Shown one piece after another: positions 12,263-25,932 of a stretch of DNA of 64,000 bases (position 1 is the stretch's first letter; each line of letters opens with the position of its first letter). The notes beneath the pieces were generated by a model. It saw nothing but the letters and a program-made list of their open reading frames with translations. It did not search any database and had not been told where the DNA came from. The position numbers were made by a program, and so were the translations under genes. This stretch comes from Sisyra terminalis. Its lineage: Eukaryota; Arthropoda; Insecta; Neuroptera; Sisyridae. The stretch is from the NCBI GenBank assembly GCA_958496175.1, contig OY292277.1, positions 25,897,282 to 25,961,281 of the forward strand, written 5' to 3'.

Positions 12263-14579
12263 ATACCAAGTTTAGAAGTCTTTTATAATGGTCTTTCAAA
12301 AAATTTTTTAATCATAACCTTCAAAAGTTTACCTTCTGAGTTTTCATAAATTTATGGTCAACATTTATTCAGAAATGCATACCCTTTAATACTTAACACA
12401 CAAACATACAATATATTTTATTTTTATTTTTAAATTTATCATTGTGAAAGTATAAAAAAAACTTGCTTGAGAATTAAAAAATCAATATTCTATTTTAACC
12501 AGACTCGTACCATTTTTGGGCGCGTATTTCCGTTAAAGTATACACTATTTAAAAAAACGTTAATTAAATTTATTAATTATTTACTCATTATTATAAATCT
12601 TTTAATACATTCGCTTGGATATTTAATAATGAACAAATAGCATTTTGAATAGATATTGAATGATTTCAAGATTATTTTGAACCACTTTATATTGTCAAGG
12701 GCTGGGCGATCAGGGGTTGGCAACCTTTCGCGAATTAAAAACAATTTTTCTACATGTGATTAATTATTTTTTAAAGAGCCAAATATAAGAATATAGACCG
12801 GGAATACATATGTATTAGAAAAAGAAAACGTAGCTTAAATTTCGATATGTACTATTAAATTACTCAAGAGCCACAAGTATGGTTCTACTGGGCCGCATGC
12901 AGCTCAAAAGCTGCAGGTTACTGATCCCTATTCTATGTGAATTACAAACAACTTAAGTTAAAACTTTGTTAGAATTGGCAGAAACCTAAAAAAACGGTAT
13001 AATCAAAAATAATCGTACCTTAATTTTATTGAAGCTTTTATGTATTATAAGAGGTTTTTAGTTTTCAGTAACATAAATTCAAAACAATGACAGTAAATGT
13101 TGAACGATTCAATGATAAGGGAAAAATGAAAATGAAAATAGAAACAACATAAAAATTCAAAAATAATAATCTTTAAAATTTTTGTTTTAACATAGATATG
13201 TTCAAATCATATATGAATACTTCAAAATATGAATTATTAGTGAAATGTTTATTTTGGTATTATGCATATATTTTACGTTATTCTAATGGGAAAATCCTCA
13301 ATTGATGGAAAATAATTATTTCAAGGATCATTAAAATTGGAAAAACCAAAAATAAATCTCTCTAATTAAATATAATTGAAAATAGAGATGTAAAGAAATT
13401 GATGAATTCGTTCAAAAATTGGCGCTTGTTTCTCTATTCCAATTTATTGTGATGATAAACATCTTTGTCACGAAATTGTAACTATACGTTTACATTGAAT
13501 TTGATCTCCATATTTCTTATTTTACTATGTACGATGATGATGTATGATTTACTATGTACGACGGAAGAGGCACGTATATGGAGTTACGTATATAGCCATA
13601 TTAATATAGGATAACATGGCAATTTTATCTAATATGGCCTAAGGATAATATAGTCAATTTTGTTCTACGTCGTTTTCGTTCTACTATCATATCTTCCTTT
13701 TGGCATTTTTTTTTTTTTTGTAGTATTTGACCAACTATTTCCAATACAAGGAAATTATTGTTTTTTTTTTCTAAACGGTTAAAAGAGCAGCTCTAAATTA
13801 TTTAGTTATCTTAGTCACTTTGAATAAATGCAGATTTGTGGTTGGAAAAGTTTTTTTTTTGGGTTATTCGAATATATTGCTGATAAAAAAGTATCAACAA
13901 TTTTTCTATATCTATTTTGATCAAATAGTCAAAACTTTTAAATAATTGTACGAAATATACTGTGTACTGAATACCAACTTATGTTCTGATATATTCGAAA
14001 GAATTGATTTTAAAATATGACAATAGTAGCTTAAGCACTCTAATAACAATGCAAAAATGGATAAAACTGATATTAAATGAAAGCTTAAATTACTAGTATT
14101 AAAATTGCTTAGTCTTAAAACTTTATAGTGATTTCTGTTTTATAGAATAAACATTAATTAAAGCACAACCAACAGAGCTAACTAAGGAGGGGATAATACC
14201 GAATGACATCAAAATTCAAATTTTCTTTTTTCATTGATTCAAAAGTACTGTAAGAGTTTTCCACTTTGAGAGTAGCTAGTAGATACTAAGCTTTCTTTAC
14301 AGTAATTAAAATATCGTAATGTTGTTAGTTTAAAGTAAAATCATTGAACTTTTTGTCCAAATAAGGAAGAAGAAATCGAATGGGGAAAGTGTTATTTTAA
14401 ATTACTGTCATTTTAGGAAAAAAAATGTTTAAAAATACTAATTCATCTCAACCCTAATACAGTAAATGTTTATGTGTTTTAAATTGATAAAACCAAACCC
14501 TTTTCCCATTTACAATTGAATTTATTTATTCGAAACACTCTATATAATGTGAATGTATTTTTAGGCTTTAATGCATGCA
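12263..14579. other. No gene seen
   Basis: A+T-rich, with poly-T runs near 13710 and 13850. There is a small direct repeat GATTTACTATGTACGA (ATTTTACTATGTACGATGAT, then GATTTACTATGTACGACGG) at 13520-13565. Otherwise nothing. Confidence 0.5.
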
Positions 14580-14790
14580 TTCCAGACGGTTGAAGGTTTT
14601 CCTGAACATGTTTGCAGGGGGTCTGTCGGACGCGCTCATCTCATTTTGCTCATCGTCGTGTCTGTGAAACGCGACCAAAAATTTATTAATAGCATTGGGA
14701 AAGTCTGTGAACTTGACGTCGCGATAGTCGCAACTTTACGATAGTACATACATCCAGTATGAACGAACGATGGACGGACAAACGGATCAG
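14580..14790. promoter_or_regulatory. GC-richer non-coding island
   Basis: A short block of complex sequence (GTCTGTCGGACGCGCTCATC and further CG-containing segments) with a small stem GCGATAGTCGC near 14720. There is no open frame or splice pair. It could be conserved regulatory DNA; nothing more can be said. Confidence 0.15.
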
Positions 14791-14859
14791 GACCGTATAA
14801 ACCATAAAATTAACTAAGTAAGAAAATTAAGTTTTCAATTTTCGTTCGCCAATGATGAT

Positions 14860-15025
14860 AAAATTCTCTGACTGATGAAATTTTAATATTCGATGTATTC
14901 CTTTTAAGAAGTAGATATCTGAGAAGATTTTTTTTTTGAAAATTCCTATCCTAAAAGAGTAAAAAGGGTGACTAAGTTTGTATGAGAAAGTTTAGAGTTA
15001 ATCAACAATCGAAATTTTGAATTTA
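14860..15025 (+). mobile_element. Helitron internal fragment
   Basis: Matches the reverse complement of about 27130-27300 in the inner Helitron and also 15545-15695. Shared landmarks are a GATGAAATTT start, AAATTCCT(C) and the end AATCGAAATTTNAAATTTAA. It has no termini of its own, so it is a fragment. Confidence 0.5.
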
Positions 15026-15544
15026 ATAAGTGTAATTAATAAATAAATAATTAATTAATAATCAGTTTCTGTTTTTGTTACATCATTTTAACTACAGCAT
15101 TTTAATTAGCGTCATTTCACTTAATTAGTATGAAAGTTTAGGTAGTAGGTACTTATACCAAATACCAAAGAGGCAGTTTTTAATGTTTGTTTGTTTTTCA
15201 ACAATCAAACTTTTTTAAAATCTAATTTTTATGAACCAATGATTGTGACCTGGAGCAATTATATAACATTAAGGGAGCAATTTTTTGTCATATATTTCAT
15301 TATCAAACATAAAATTAAATTGTCCAAACCAACTTTTCTTCGGTATTTAGAAAAATTCGAAAATCAATTATTGTTATTGAAAATAAATAAAATATTTGAA
15401 TTTCCTTCTATCTATTTCCAACAATTTTGTATGTACAACGTCAAAATGTGCGATATCGAATTGCTTTTTAGTCATGATAATCAAAATAAAGGTCATAATG
15501 TTTTTCGTTTTACATTGTATTTTACAATATAAATGCATATTTGT

Positions 15545-15695
15545 GTCGATGAAATTTGGAAAGTGTTTTTCTTATACGATGCAGATATATAATAAGAAAG
15601 GGTTTTTTGATAATTCCTCCTCTAAGAGTGAAAAATGGTGGCAAAGTTTCTACGACATAACGTCTAATAAACAATCGAAATTTCAAATTTAACTA
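15545..15695 (+). mobile_element. Helitron internal fragment, second copy
   Basis: Same segment as 14860-15025, with better retention of GATGAAATTTGGAAAGTGTT, AATAAGAAAGG, AATTCCTCC and AATCGAAATTTCAAATTTAA. Open frames across it are incidental to this repeat. Confidence 0.5.
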
Positions 15696-16105
15696 TCAAG
15701 GTATGTTCGTTATAGACGAAACGTTTTATCGCTTAAAATAAAACAATGTTGGTTTATTATTAGAAACAAAAACGTAGGATCTGCTTTAAAATATAAACTC
15801 TTATATATAAATCTAAAAAAGGTTAAGTTCATAAGTGAGCATTACGTTTTTTGGCTTTCACATATTGTAAACCTGAAAATCCGATATACATAATCACAAA
15901 TATATACATTACTGAGCGAATATCAAATAGCGAGAAATTCGGCGAACTGAAAGAAAATAGTTGAAATTCAGATATTTTAATAATAAGTGCATAGATACAA
16001 TGGTTATACTTGATTAAGAAGGAACTGGGTTCCTTGCAATTGTACAAATTTCGCCGTAGTTTTGTACATTTTAGTAGTGTAAAAGTTGAGACAATGAAAT
16101 GGAAT

Positions 16106-16529
16106 TTCTACTAATATTCTAAATATCTAGGCGAGTGTTTTGATAACTTTTGTCTGTTTTAAGTCATAATTATGACTGACTTTATTGAACTTAACGATAG
16201 TTTTTATTTATGTATAGATGGTGATTGATTTACGGATTAATTGGTTTACGGTAGGTATACCTACCGTAGGTATACGAAATAGACCATACTCTTTTTAGAT
16301 ATTTATAAATATTTTTTGAAAATTAATTGATCATTATATACAACTATTTTATTCTAAGTTTATTAAATGTGTCTTTTTAACGTTGACAAAATAGTGTTAA
16401 GTAAGAGTATGTTTTTCGTAAAAGAAATAAGAAAATAATAATTTTCATATGCCACTACAAATAGCAAATTTAAAAAGAAAATATAATCTACACCTACGTT
16501 ACGCAGACGAAGTCGCGGGGATCAGCTAG
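16106..16529 (+). mobile_element. Compact non-autonomous Helitron, uninterrupted copy
   Basis: About 424 bp, starting TTCTACTAATATTCT (the TC end is mutated) and ending GTCGCGGGGATCAGCTAG followed by T. It is the empty-site version of the split element at 26.7-28.2 kb. It carries a perfect 22-bp palindrome (16247-16268) built on GGTAGGTATACCTACC, which the other copy has only in decayed form (GTATACCTACC). No coding potential. Confidence 0.65.
16247..16268. repeat. 22-bp perfect palindrome inside Helitron
   Basis: Core GGTAGGTATACCTACC extended by three matching bases on each side. In the sister element (27895-27915) only GTATACCTACC remains. Confidence 0.7.
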
Positions 16530-17879
16530 TTATACATAAAGACCAAATTGACGATAGGAACTACAAACAGGGCCTTCAGGACGCAGCATAGAACTCTTAG
16601 AATAAGCCCCCAGAACGGTGAAGAAGAAGGGATCACGGGAAACTACAATCTGACATCCTAAGCTCAAACTCAAAACTTTGATTAATAAAATTAACGTGGT
16701 AATAGTTATTAATAAGAGGAAATCTTCTTTAGTAAAATAGTATCAAAGTTGTTGATTACTCTAATTTACTCCTCGGGAGCTATTAGAATACAAAAACCAC
16801 TACGCGTAACTACTTTTGGAAGAGACGTTTGTTTCGATTAATATAATGTTATTTACTGAAATGTTTAAACTTAGAAATAATTCATAATTTTCGTTTTATC
16901 TTTCATTAGTTATTATTGATTTCATTTGAATTTATGTTAGGGATAAGAACTACGAGTAGGTTTCACTAACACTTCTGGAATCTTTAATATCTCATGTATG
17001 CTAAAAGCATTGCATATGTAGTCTTCTGTAATTAATAATCAGTGTAATGCTTAATTAATAAAATGAAACAGTAAGTTGTTTGAAAAGTTCGTAAGTATAC
17101 AAACAACTATAAAATTTTGTTCTTTCAGAATCATTCCGATTTTTTTGTGTTTTACTACAAACTGATTTTCTGTACTCAACTTTGCCGAACACAGTGGTCA
17201 TTTAACGTTTTAAGCACCTTTTTCATCCTAATTTATTGCTTGACTAAACTAAATATAAAGAACTATTGCAAACCTATTGGTTATTTAAAAAAATAGTGTA
17301 TTTTTTTCTGGTCTTCTTTTTTTAAAAATTGTTAAAGTTTGAATGACAAACAAATGAAGAATGAGGGTATCGGAATTGCCTATTTATTTTCTACTACCCA
17401 AACCCCATCGAATAAAACACTATACTTTAAGTGTGTATATTTTAAGAAATAAGGAAAATAGAAATGTTAAATTGCAAATCACCAAACCAGTGGTTCTTTC
17501 TTTCATTCAAGCGTCGATTAAAAAAGTGCATTATGCTTAAGCCGAATCCTCATCCGGTTGGACGGTTGCTGCTTGAACTATAAGGTAACTTCAAATAAAG
17601 TTGTTAATATTATGTATAAACACATGCAAAAAGTTAAAAGAATCCTCAATATTTTTACTTTGGTGATCAAGTGAGGGTACATGTAAATCGATTTGCGGAC
17701 ACCATGATACCCATGGCATAATGATGGGGACCACTGCATTAACCATATGCAGAGGAATTGAAAATCGTATGCTTATTTAAAATCGATTAAACAATATGTT
17801 TTTAGTCTAGGACCTAGGTACAAAATATAATTTATACATTAGGAAGTTAGCGATAAGCTTGAAATCTTTTAATCCGGTT
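16530..17879. other. No gene seen
   Basis: Mixed A+T-rich DNA. 16550-16680 is more complex (AGAACGGTGAAGAAGAAGGG) but not open over a useful length. Confidence 0.5.
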
Positions 17880-18320
17880 CTGGAATGGACAATGAAGACC
17901 TCGCACTCGTCGCGACGCCGCTTACGCTACACATCCAACAAACCGAAAAGACACGTTATGCATAATTTCGCCCGACTATTATTGTTACGTACACGAATCA
18001 TTACGACAAAAATAACATGTGGCTATTAATAGGCCACCACTTAGCCAAAATCAAATTAATTTCGTATAATTTCTCACAAGAAAAAATCGTATCAATAATA
18101 ATGGGATGAAAGATTGAAATATAGAAAATTACAACCACGCGTTTTCCATTTTTAACGTTGATTTTTCAGTGTTGAAACGAGAAAATTTGAAACATACGAC
18201 GTCGAAGGCGATAACGCTGATGCAATGCTAATGTTAATGGTAATGATGATGGCACTTTTTTACACTAAAAACAAAGGAAGGATACACGCGCCATGTCTGA
18301 TAGTCTGACATCATTTCCGG
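17880..18320. promoter_or_regulatory. GC-richer non-coding island, candidate enhancer
   Basis: Complex, non-repetitive sequence with higher G+C than its surroundings and no open frame. It has several TAAT-core sites (for example CAAATTAATTTC near 18052), a TATGCATAATT site near 17957 and clusters of CGACG. This is the texture of conserved non-coding DNA in insect introns. It is inferred from composition, without any alignment. Confidence 0.2.
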
Positions 18321-19481
18321 TGTAGTATTAGGATGGGGTATCATTCATCCGTTTCAACTTAAAACTAGTCAAAAATAATTTACAATTACTTGTATTACAA
18401 CAATTCGAAAACGAAACCAATTAAAAATAGACCCAGTGACTAATGATAAGCAAAATATTCGAAAAGCGTTCGTGTATTTTTTCAAGGAATTCTTGGGGAT
18501 CTCAAGAGCCATAAAAGGAGTTAAAAGCTAGTTTAAATGAGGCAATAAAATTCAAATCAACTGCTCTTAATGACTTTGTCCGTGTGAAACTCACAGATTC
18601 ATAGATAAATATTAAGACATTTGAAGCATTTTACTATGTACTAATGTATAAAATCAAATTTATTAATTAGTCTAGTTTAAACCAAATGGTTAACTAAAAT
18701 CATTAAACATTCTTATTTCTTAATTTTCATTTGTCAATCTTAAAATGTACAAAAAGTACAATATTAAAAAAGTACACTTTTCTTATAAAGTAGTAGTTGT
18801 TATAATTTTCTTTTACTATAATTTGTTACTTTACAAAACCGATGTTAAAAATATAAGATCTACCTTAATCAAAAATAAATTTTACTTACGGAACAAATTA
18901 AAATTACCAAATTTCAAAAAAATAAAGTTTGAAATAAACTTAAAGTTCACTTTTGAAGTGGATATCTGTACATCTGACAAAAAACATTTCAATTATTTAG
19001 TGAAATTGTATGGTTTCAAAAAGTTTTATACAAATTTCTATAAAGAAAATGAGATGTTATCCGAGTGGCTTATTAAATTTCGTAGGTCACGTACATTTAA
19101 TTAACGATTTTTAGTTGTTTCTTTACGGATGTAAAAGTTATATATCTTTTGGTATACTTGACAATTTTACTCCGAAATTGCTAAATATTTATTAAAAAAT
19201 AGGATTTGGCAGATTCATGGATACAGCCATGTGTTGTAAGTGAATACGAGTTCATTCCTTTACGTTTCTGTATTTTACGATATTGCTTTACTCGGTCATA
19301 TGGTGTTTTCTCGGTATCAATCAAAAGCTCTTGAGAAATCCTTTCCGACTTGGATTTGATTTTTTAACGCGTAGAAATCGACATTATATAGTTTAAGTTA
19401 TAATTTTTTATTTTAACACCTTAAATATTTACTGTTACAATTTTACATTCATGTTTTTCTAAATGCAATTGACTGATTTTG

Positions 19482-19760
19482 GCGAGATAGCAAAATAACT
19501 TTAAATTAACAGCGCTTTCTCCTTCACCGTGCGTGGTGTATCATAATACACAGCTTACGTACCGAATTCTTTGATCTTGTAGCTATCCAGTGGTGTAATT
19601 AAATTTTGGATGGAAATTATACATCGTGTTATAGCAACATTACATATTTAGCTATATTTATAGATGTTATAGCTACGTTACATATGTAGCTATAAAACGA
19701 AACTATATCTCCCGAATTTCTTATAATCCGTGTTTTTTAATTGCTTTCCCTTATTGAAAC
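19482..19760 (+). repeat. Dispersed repeat, copy 1 (with internal duplication)
   Basis: Shares GTACCGAATTCTTTGATCTT, CAGTGGTGTAATTAAATTTT and the end ATATCTCCCGAATTT with 55924-56160. A 30-bp block GTTATAGCAACATTACATAT is repeated as GTTATAGCTACGTTACATAT 39 bp later (19628 and 19667). Class unknown. Confidence 0.6.
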
Positions 19761-22700
19761 AATTTTCTAGACGTATAAGAACAATTAAACGACATTATCG
19801 ACGAATTAGGATTAATTTAAAGAATTATAACTAATGACGAAATATAGAAATATGAATATGCAATCAAAATCAAACCACAATCATCCCATTGAAAGTCGTC
19901 TGCGGACAGGCAATAATTTCGTCAAAAGTAAAGGTTTTGCCCAATGTTTTTTTTATCACAATGGCGTAGTACATCGCAGGTTATTCCAGAAGATTTTACG
20001 GTTAATACAGAATGTAACCTTTAAGCTATGTACTATTTGCGTGAATCAATATAAGTAAAACGCTTGGATATGTGGAAAAGCTATTCAAAGCTTTTGTATC
20101 ACCATAATGCATTTGTTCATATTGATTATTCGTAATTTTTTGGCTCAGAACTACAACATTATTATACCTAAGCATCCATAATCAGCAAACTGGGTTCCCC
20201 ACAAATTCTTTCTGTTCCTAAAACGGAAAAGCTTGGAAAGAACTGAGGGTTTGAAAAAGCACTGGCACAATTATGTGATATCTATGGAGGATTTCTTTAT
20301 CTGTGGAGGACTACACAAAGTAGATTCTCCCAGTTACTCGGTAATAACGAGGTGAAATAGGGATACAGAGGACACAATAAGCCAGAAGGCAGCAGCGTTG
20401 AGGCACAATTAACCTATTCCTGGAAATCCCATTTATTGAAAAAAAGAAGCATTCTTTATTATGAATATAATATAAATGATTATTACAAATATATCAACTA
20501 ACAATAACATTATACCTAATAACAATTCACTAATGCTATTATAATAATGAAAGAAACTTGTAATGTAATAATAAAAGACCAGAAAGCGACAAGTCAAGAC
20601 ATAATGGGAATAACATATAATGCGTCGAACACAAATCACAATATTAGCCTTTACATTTGCCAATAATAATAATATTATTATTGTTGTTAATAATGATAGT
20701 AATATAAGTATTTACAGCTATAATATGAATTATGTAAAACAAACAAATAATGCAACAACCATAAAAAATATAATAAATCAAGTTTTTCTTCAACAGGGCT
20801 TTATTTCCGTAATTCATCTTGTGATTTCCTCTTTCTAATCTTCGCACTTTAATAATCTTTTCAGAAGAACTGGAAATATTCCATGTTGGAGAAATTTTGA
20901 CGTAGTAGCAACTATAATATTTAGAAGTACATGCATAGTTTTAAAACAAAAGAAGTGTTTCTATAAAGTTTTTTTTTTATAAAGCCGAATACAGTATTAA
21001 TTGATTCTACGAAGCATAATTTTAGTCTTGAAAATTTTAGAGCTAAAATTTTTTTACGCTATTGTAAAAGATCCAACGCTACTTTCAATGTTCCCTGAAA
21101 ACGTTTGCCTGGCCATTAGTATATAACTATATGCATAACAAGAAAAATTTTCAATCATTAACTAAATATTTGTGTTTGTAGTTCACTTTTAGTAAATCAT
21201 TTTTATCGCATTATATATTTTTCAAAAACACAATTTTATCATAATTAATAATTACGTTTGGAAATGTATTCATAGCGAAAAGCTTTCAACACACAAATTC
21301 TTCTCATTCAAAGATTTCAAAATAGAACTTCCAATTCATTTATAATTTACTTGGCATCAATATATAAATTAAATTATTAATTTCCTTTTTAAACCTTTTT
21401 TGGAGTATATCGGAATTATAATAACAAAATTTAGTAGAACTGTAGAAAAACCAAAAACTAATATTATCTTAAGCTAGAAAAAGCTATTTTCCCGATAAAA
21501 AAAATGGCATTCGAGGCAGTGCATGAGCATTAAGAAGGTAATTAAATTTGCGAAATGTTTTTCTTAACTAAAAATAATTTTAAAAAGAAGTATACACTTT
21601 AAAACTGATATTGATTATTAAAAACGGGTTTTAAAACTAAATTAGTTGCCTATATAAATACGGATTATTGGATTTTTTAAATATGAATTTTATGTTCCTA
21701 ATAAAGTTGACAATGATCTAAGAATTCAATTTTCATAAAAAAATAAAAATCAATGATAAATATTTTAGAGTTCTTATTGAATATGCAATGAAGATTTTTT
21801 ATTTAACAATGGTATCTTTTGAAGTTGGTTTAGATAAGTTAATGAATTGTTCACTAATTACGACAAATATCGAAATGCGAGTCTCAAAGATTTTTCAAAG
21901 ATTAAAGCGCTAATTTTCCTCGCTTTGTAATCACGGGATGTCTCACATAAAAAAACCGGGAGTCGGACATATGTAGAAATAAAATAAATGAAGAAAAATA
22001 TGAGTGTTTCCTGGAAGATAATAAATAATGTGTCTAAATGCATTTATCCCGTATGGAGGCCTCTTGAAATTGTTTTTATTTCAGCTGTAGAAAATATAAA
22101 TTTAAAATTAAATTACTATACATATAACACACCCGCTAAAGTTGAGCAACTTTTCGCGCATCTGAACGTTTGAATGCGAAATATTGTGAAATTCTGAATC
22201 ATTCCCATGTAACTTTTATATGTGGATGTCAATTTCTGTTTGAAAAATAAATTGGCTTTAGACATCCGGTGTCAATTGGTTTTCTTTTATTATCAACAAT
22301 TTAAAATTAAATTCCATTTTAAATATCTTTGGTACTCAAAAATAAGAAATTATAGGAAAATAATTAGGACTTTACTTTTTCTATCAAAAAGTATATCTGA
22401 TTGGTTAAATCAGAAGGATTTCAACCATATATACATTAAAGTTTTCTAGTTGCCTATAACAAAAATTATATTCATTAAAAACCAAAAACATACAGAATAT
22501 TTTACAATTAAACCGTTTTTCAGCATTTAAAACCAACTTTATTTTTTTTTCAGAACTTTAGGGTAGAAATTTTCATTTTCACGTTAATAGAACGGAAGCA
22601 AAAAATTTGAAAAATGTTAAGACAAAATATTTTTTTTCATTTATGACGCAAGCTCTACAAATATCGCAAAACCTTGATCTATCGAAAAAATAAAACAAAA

Positions 22701-23845
22701 TACTGATGAATTGCGTTTTTAATATACCAAATATGATTTTCATATTTTAAATTACTTAATGAATACTGTTTTCAATAATATTTGCTATAAACTAATAAGT
22801 TAAATAAAATTTTAACTTTTAAAAATATTTAAAGAAATATGCATAATATATTAGAACCTTACATGTCTTCCTCATAAATATTAAAATAAAATTAAAAATA
22901 GAAAACTATACTTCTAATATTTGCAGTCAAACTAAATTAATAATTTTTAAATAAATATTAGAATCATTACATTAAAAGTAACGAACAATGAAGGATAAGT
23001 ATGCTAAGGGTAAATACTTAGCCATCTGCAGTGGTTTCTAAACTATAAATATTTGCCCTCACCCTTTTTATTAAAAAAAAATTATGCTCCATTAATTTTC
23101 TCAATTCTCTAATTTCATATTTAAACAGACCTGATAACATACTTTATTTTAATGGGCTGCGAAATAAGGAATATACCAGAATGTAATATAATTTAAATAA
23201 AAACCAAATATTTGTTTTAAAAAATATTAATTTTAACGAACACGAAATCAAGACTTTTGGAGCAATAGTCATTAATAGTCCCTCTTTACAATAGTCTTGC
23301 GCTCCTCTATGGAAGCGCATCTCATAGCTTGGAAACCACTGGTCTACTGTATTCAAATGCAAAATATATGAACAAAGGGTCGATACCTTTTTAATAAACT
23401 TTTCAAAACTGTAACCTGAAGTAATTTTTGTACATACCCATAATTGGAGATATTTTTATCAGCTGAAAATTTAATTTTTTTTTATGCTGAAGAAAATTTT
23501 CATCGCTGAATCACTGTGATGAAAAAGTTGAAGTTTTTTTAAATATTTCTTCCATTTTATTAACAATTTCAAGCAATGAATTTATCTTGAAAAACGTCGT
23601 CATTCGGTTGACATCATTAAATGTACTCTTTGGCTCAAAAGATTGGAGATCTCTGACTTAAGGGGGTTCTCCCGCACGACAGTTTGCTTTTTGAGCATTT
23701 TTGAAACTTTATTTGAAAATCAATGGAAAGGTAGATCTTTTAGTTTTTCATCATGTATTAATATTTATTTTAAGTATGTATATAGACTTTTCAATTGAGT
23801 ATATGTAAAGTTGGATTTGTGCATGACAACGACCGAAAAAGCTAA
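19761..23845. other. No gene seen
   Basis: A+T-rich sequence with microsatellite at 20460-20700 and short Lys/Phe/Ile/Asn-rich ORFs on both strands that look like chance. No splice-bounded exon was found. Confidence 0.55.
20665..20682. repeat. AAT/ATT microsatellite palindrome
   Basis: AATAATAAT directly followed by ATTATTATT, within a longer trinucleotide run (20662-20700). Two ORFs running across it on opposite strands are low-complexity translations. Confidence 0.6.
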
Positions 23846-24012
23846 CCTACTGATGACCGAGTGGTCAAAGTGACCACTCCAAAACAGGTAGGTGTTGGGT
23901 TCGATCCTCTTTTGAAGCAAATTTTCGATATTTGTCAATTACGGATTTTTATTAACTCTAGAGTCGCTAAAAACGTTAAAACGCTAAAAACGTAATTAAC
24001 AATTAAAAAACA
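23846..24012 (+). mobile_element. tRNA-derived SINE, copy 1
   Basis: Starts CCTACTGATGACCGAGTGG and ends in an A-rich tail (AACAATTAAAAAA). The head has a class II tRNA-like A box, TGACCGAGTGG (23854-23864), and a B box, GGTTCGATCC (from 23898), the internal RNA polymerase III promoter of tRNA-Leu/Ser type. The body reads TTCGATATTTGTCAATTACG, then TATTAACTCTAGAGTCGCTA. It is the best-preserved head in the window. It is no working tRNA, because the stems do not close. Confidence 0.8.
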
Positions 24013-25762
24013 ACGAATGGACTTAAAATGAAACCGTAACATATTGGATAATAACATATTCATGGACAGCCTAGGAACAAAATACGGCCGAATCCATATG
24101 GATGAACAAGGATTAACAGAATCATAAAAAAAATTCTACTAGGTATTACAAAATAAGTGCATATCTATTAATATAACCTTAATTTAATGAACCACAGTTA
24201 AGTCGAAATCCTCTAAAGGTGAAATAATTTAAATACAATGAGTTGAAGAGTCAAATGTGGTGTTAATTTAAGGGTCTTGAAATCATTATGATGTAAAGTG
24301 ATAGAAAATGACTAAAATACCAGCTTTTGCGGCTACAGTTATAAATTGGATAAAATATGAGTTGGTAAATTGTCCGAAATTAAAAAACTAGAAAATTGAT
24401 GATCGAAAATAAACAGTTCAAAAGTATATTGGTTAAAAATAATTTATGTAACAACAAGTTGGTCAAAAAAAATATTTACGGGTATAATGAGTTAAAAATT
24501 CTAAATTGAATCAGTAGTTTTATAATTTTTAAACTACATAGACTAATAGCAAGATACACATTTAGTCGTTGGATTTTTGTTATACGCATACCTCTAGAAC
24601 AATTCCTAGAAAGAAAACAAGCTGCCAAACTATTAAGATAACATCTTCCATTCAATTTTAAAGTTTCTTAGGGAAAAATACAAATATTTTTCTTAATTAC
24701 CCCATTTTGTCGGATATAATTACATTAAAATTACCCAATAAAACTATCTCATTAAAAAAGGATTTCATTTGTTGTTGGTATAATAAACCCTAAATTATGC
24801 GTTCGAAAAAATCTTCTTTGTGCCCATAATAACCAGCCAGAACACGCATTAATTTCATAATGCATGATCACAAATTATATTACAAATAATAAGACATATT
24901 CCAATAAAAAATTACACTTCACCCAAATGCGATGATACCTCTCTCATTTTAATAAGTAACAATAATAAAAACCGGAATGTTTATGAAGCGAAAAAAATTT
25001 AACACGTCAAGTGCAATAAAGAATTGGACGCCACATAAGATATTAACCGAGGAATTGTATTATTTTTTTTTTGTTGTACTTTAAAGACCGCTGTCAAATA
25101 ATTTTCCGAAAGGGCGGTTGGTTCAAGTATAATAAAAAAAAACGTAGGTATAGCTTATAGTTGGTGCACTTGCTCATTCTTTGGCTGATTAAATCTTAAT
25201 TTGGTTTTTGGGTTGTTTCGTATGTTATGGCCTTTATAGCCGTCATATTTTTTCGTTGAATTTTTGACTTCCTGGTGCATGATGTTTTTGCAATCTTGTA
25301 TTGTTCGTTTTTTTTTTCTCTTTTTTTTATAGCAATCAGAAGTTTGCGATTGCTCGATGCGATAATCGTTTTTATTGGATCATTAAACATCAATGAATTG
25401 TGCATTTTTCATCTTTTCGTTTTGCACAGAAGCTATTTGAGTTTAAGAATGTCGAGTCTGATCGAATTCAATCCAGCATATTGCGAGGAATTATGATTTT
25501 TTTTAAAAAAAACCACTTGGAACAATTTTAAATTTTCGTATTGATTGTATAGTATAAATGGTATTCAAATTCATTACCTTTACAAATTAGTGATAAAAGT
25601 GGTATTGAAATGTGAAAATATTTCTATTTAAAACTTCAATCAGGCAAAAATAATACAATTTAAAAAATGAACCTAAAAATTTACCAACAAAAAGTTTAAG
25701 CGACAAATAAACTGATGTTTATATTTTTCTTTGAAAATAAAATATTTGAAGTGAAAATTAAG

Positions 25763-25932
25763 TTTTTTTAATTGTTATTTACTGTCGCTTTACAATTACT
25801 AAAGTCTTTAGCGACTCTGGGGTTAATAAAATCCGTTATCGAGAAATATTGAAAATCTGCACGATACGAGAATCGAATCCACTACCTACTAGTTTTGGAA
25901 TGGTCACCTAGACCACTCGACTACTAGTAGGT
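25763..25932 (-). mobile_element. tRNA-derived SINE, copy 2
   Basis: Reverse-complement copy: poly-T end at 25763, then TTTAGCGACTCTGGGGTTAA, the B-box region GAATCGAATCC and the A-box region GACCACTCGACTACTAGTAG at the right end. It is full length relative to copy 1. Confidence 0.8.

Noticed and set aside
15191..15692. Overlapping ORFs of 113 and 98 codons
   Set aside because: The second overlaps a Helitron fragment and both have background composition.
18745..19104. 119-codon plus-strand ORF (starts MYKKYNIKKVHF, one hydrophobic stretch)
   Set aside because: Lys/Phe/Ile/Asn-rich composition equals translated A+T-rich background, no domain is recognised, and about one frame this long can arise by chance in a window of this size.
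23846..23935. Possible genuine tRNA gene (A and B boxes present)
   Set aside because: The acceptor and anticodon stems do not form, the head is one of eight repeats with a shared non-tRNA body, and there is no terminator run.
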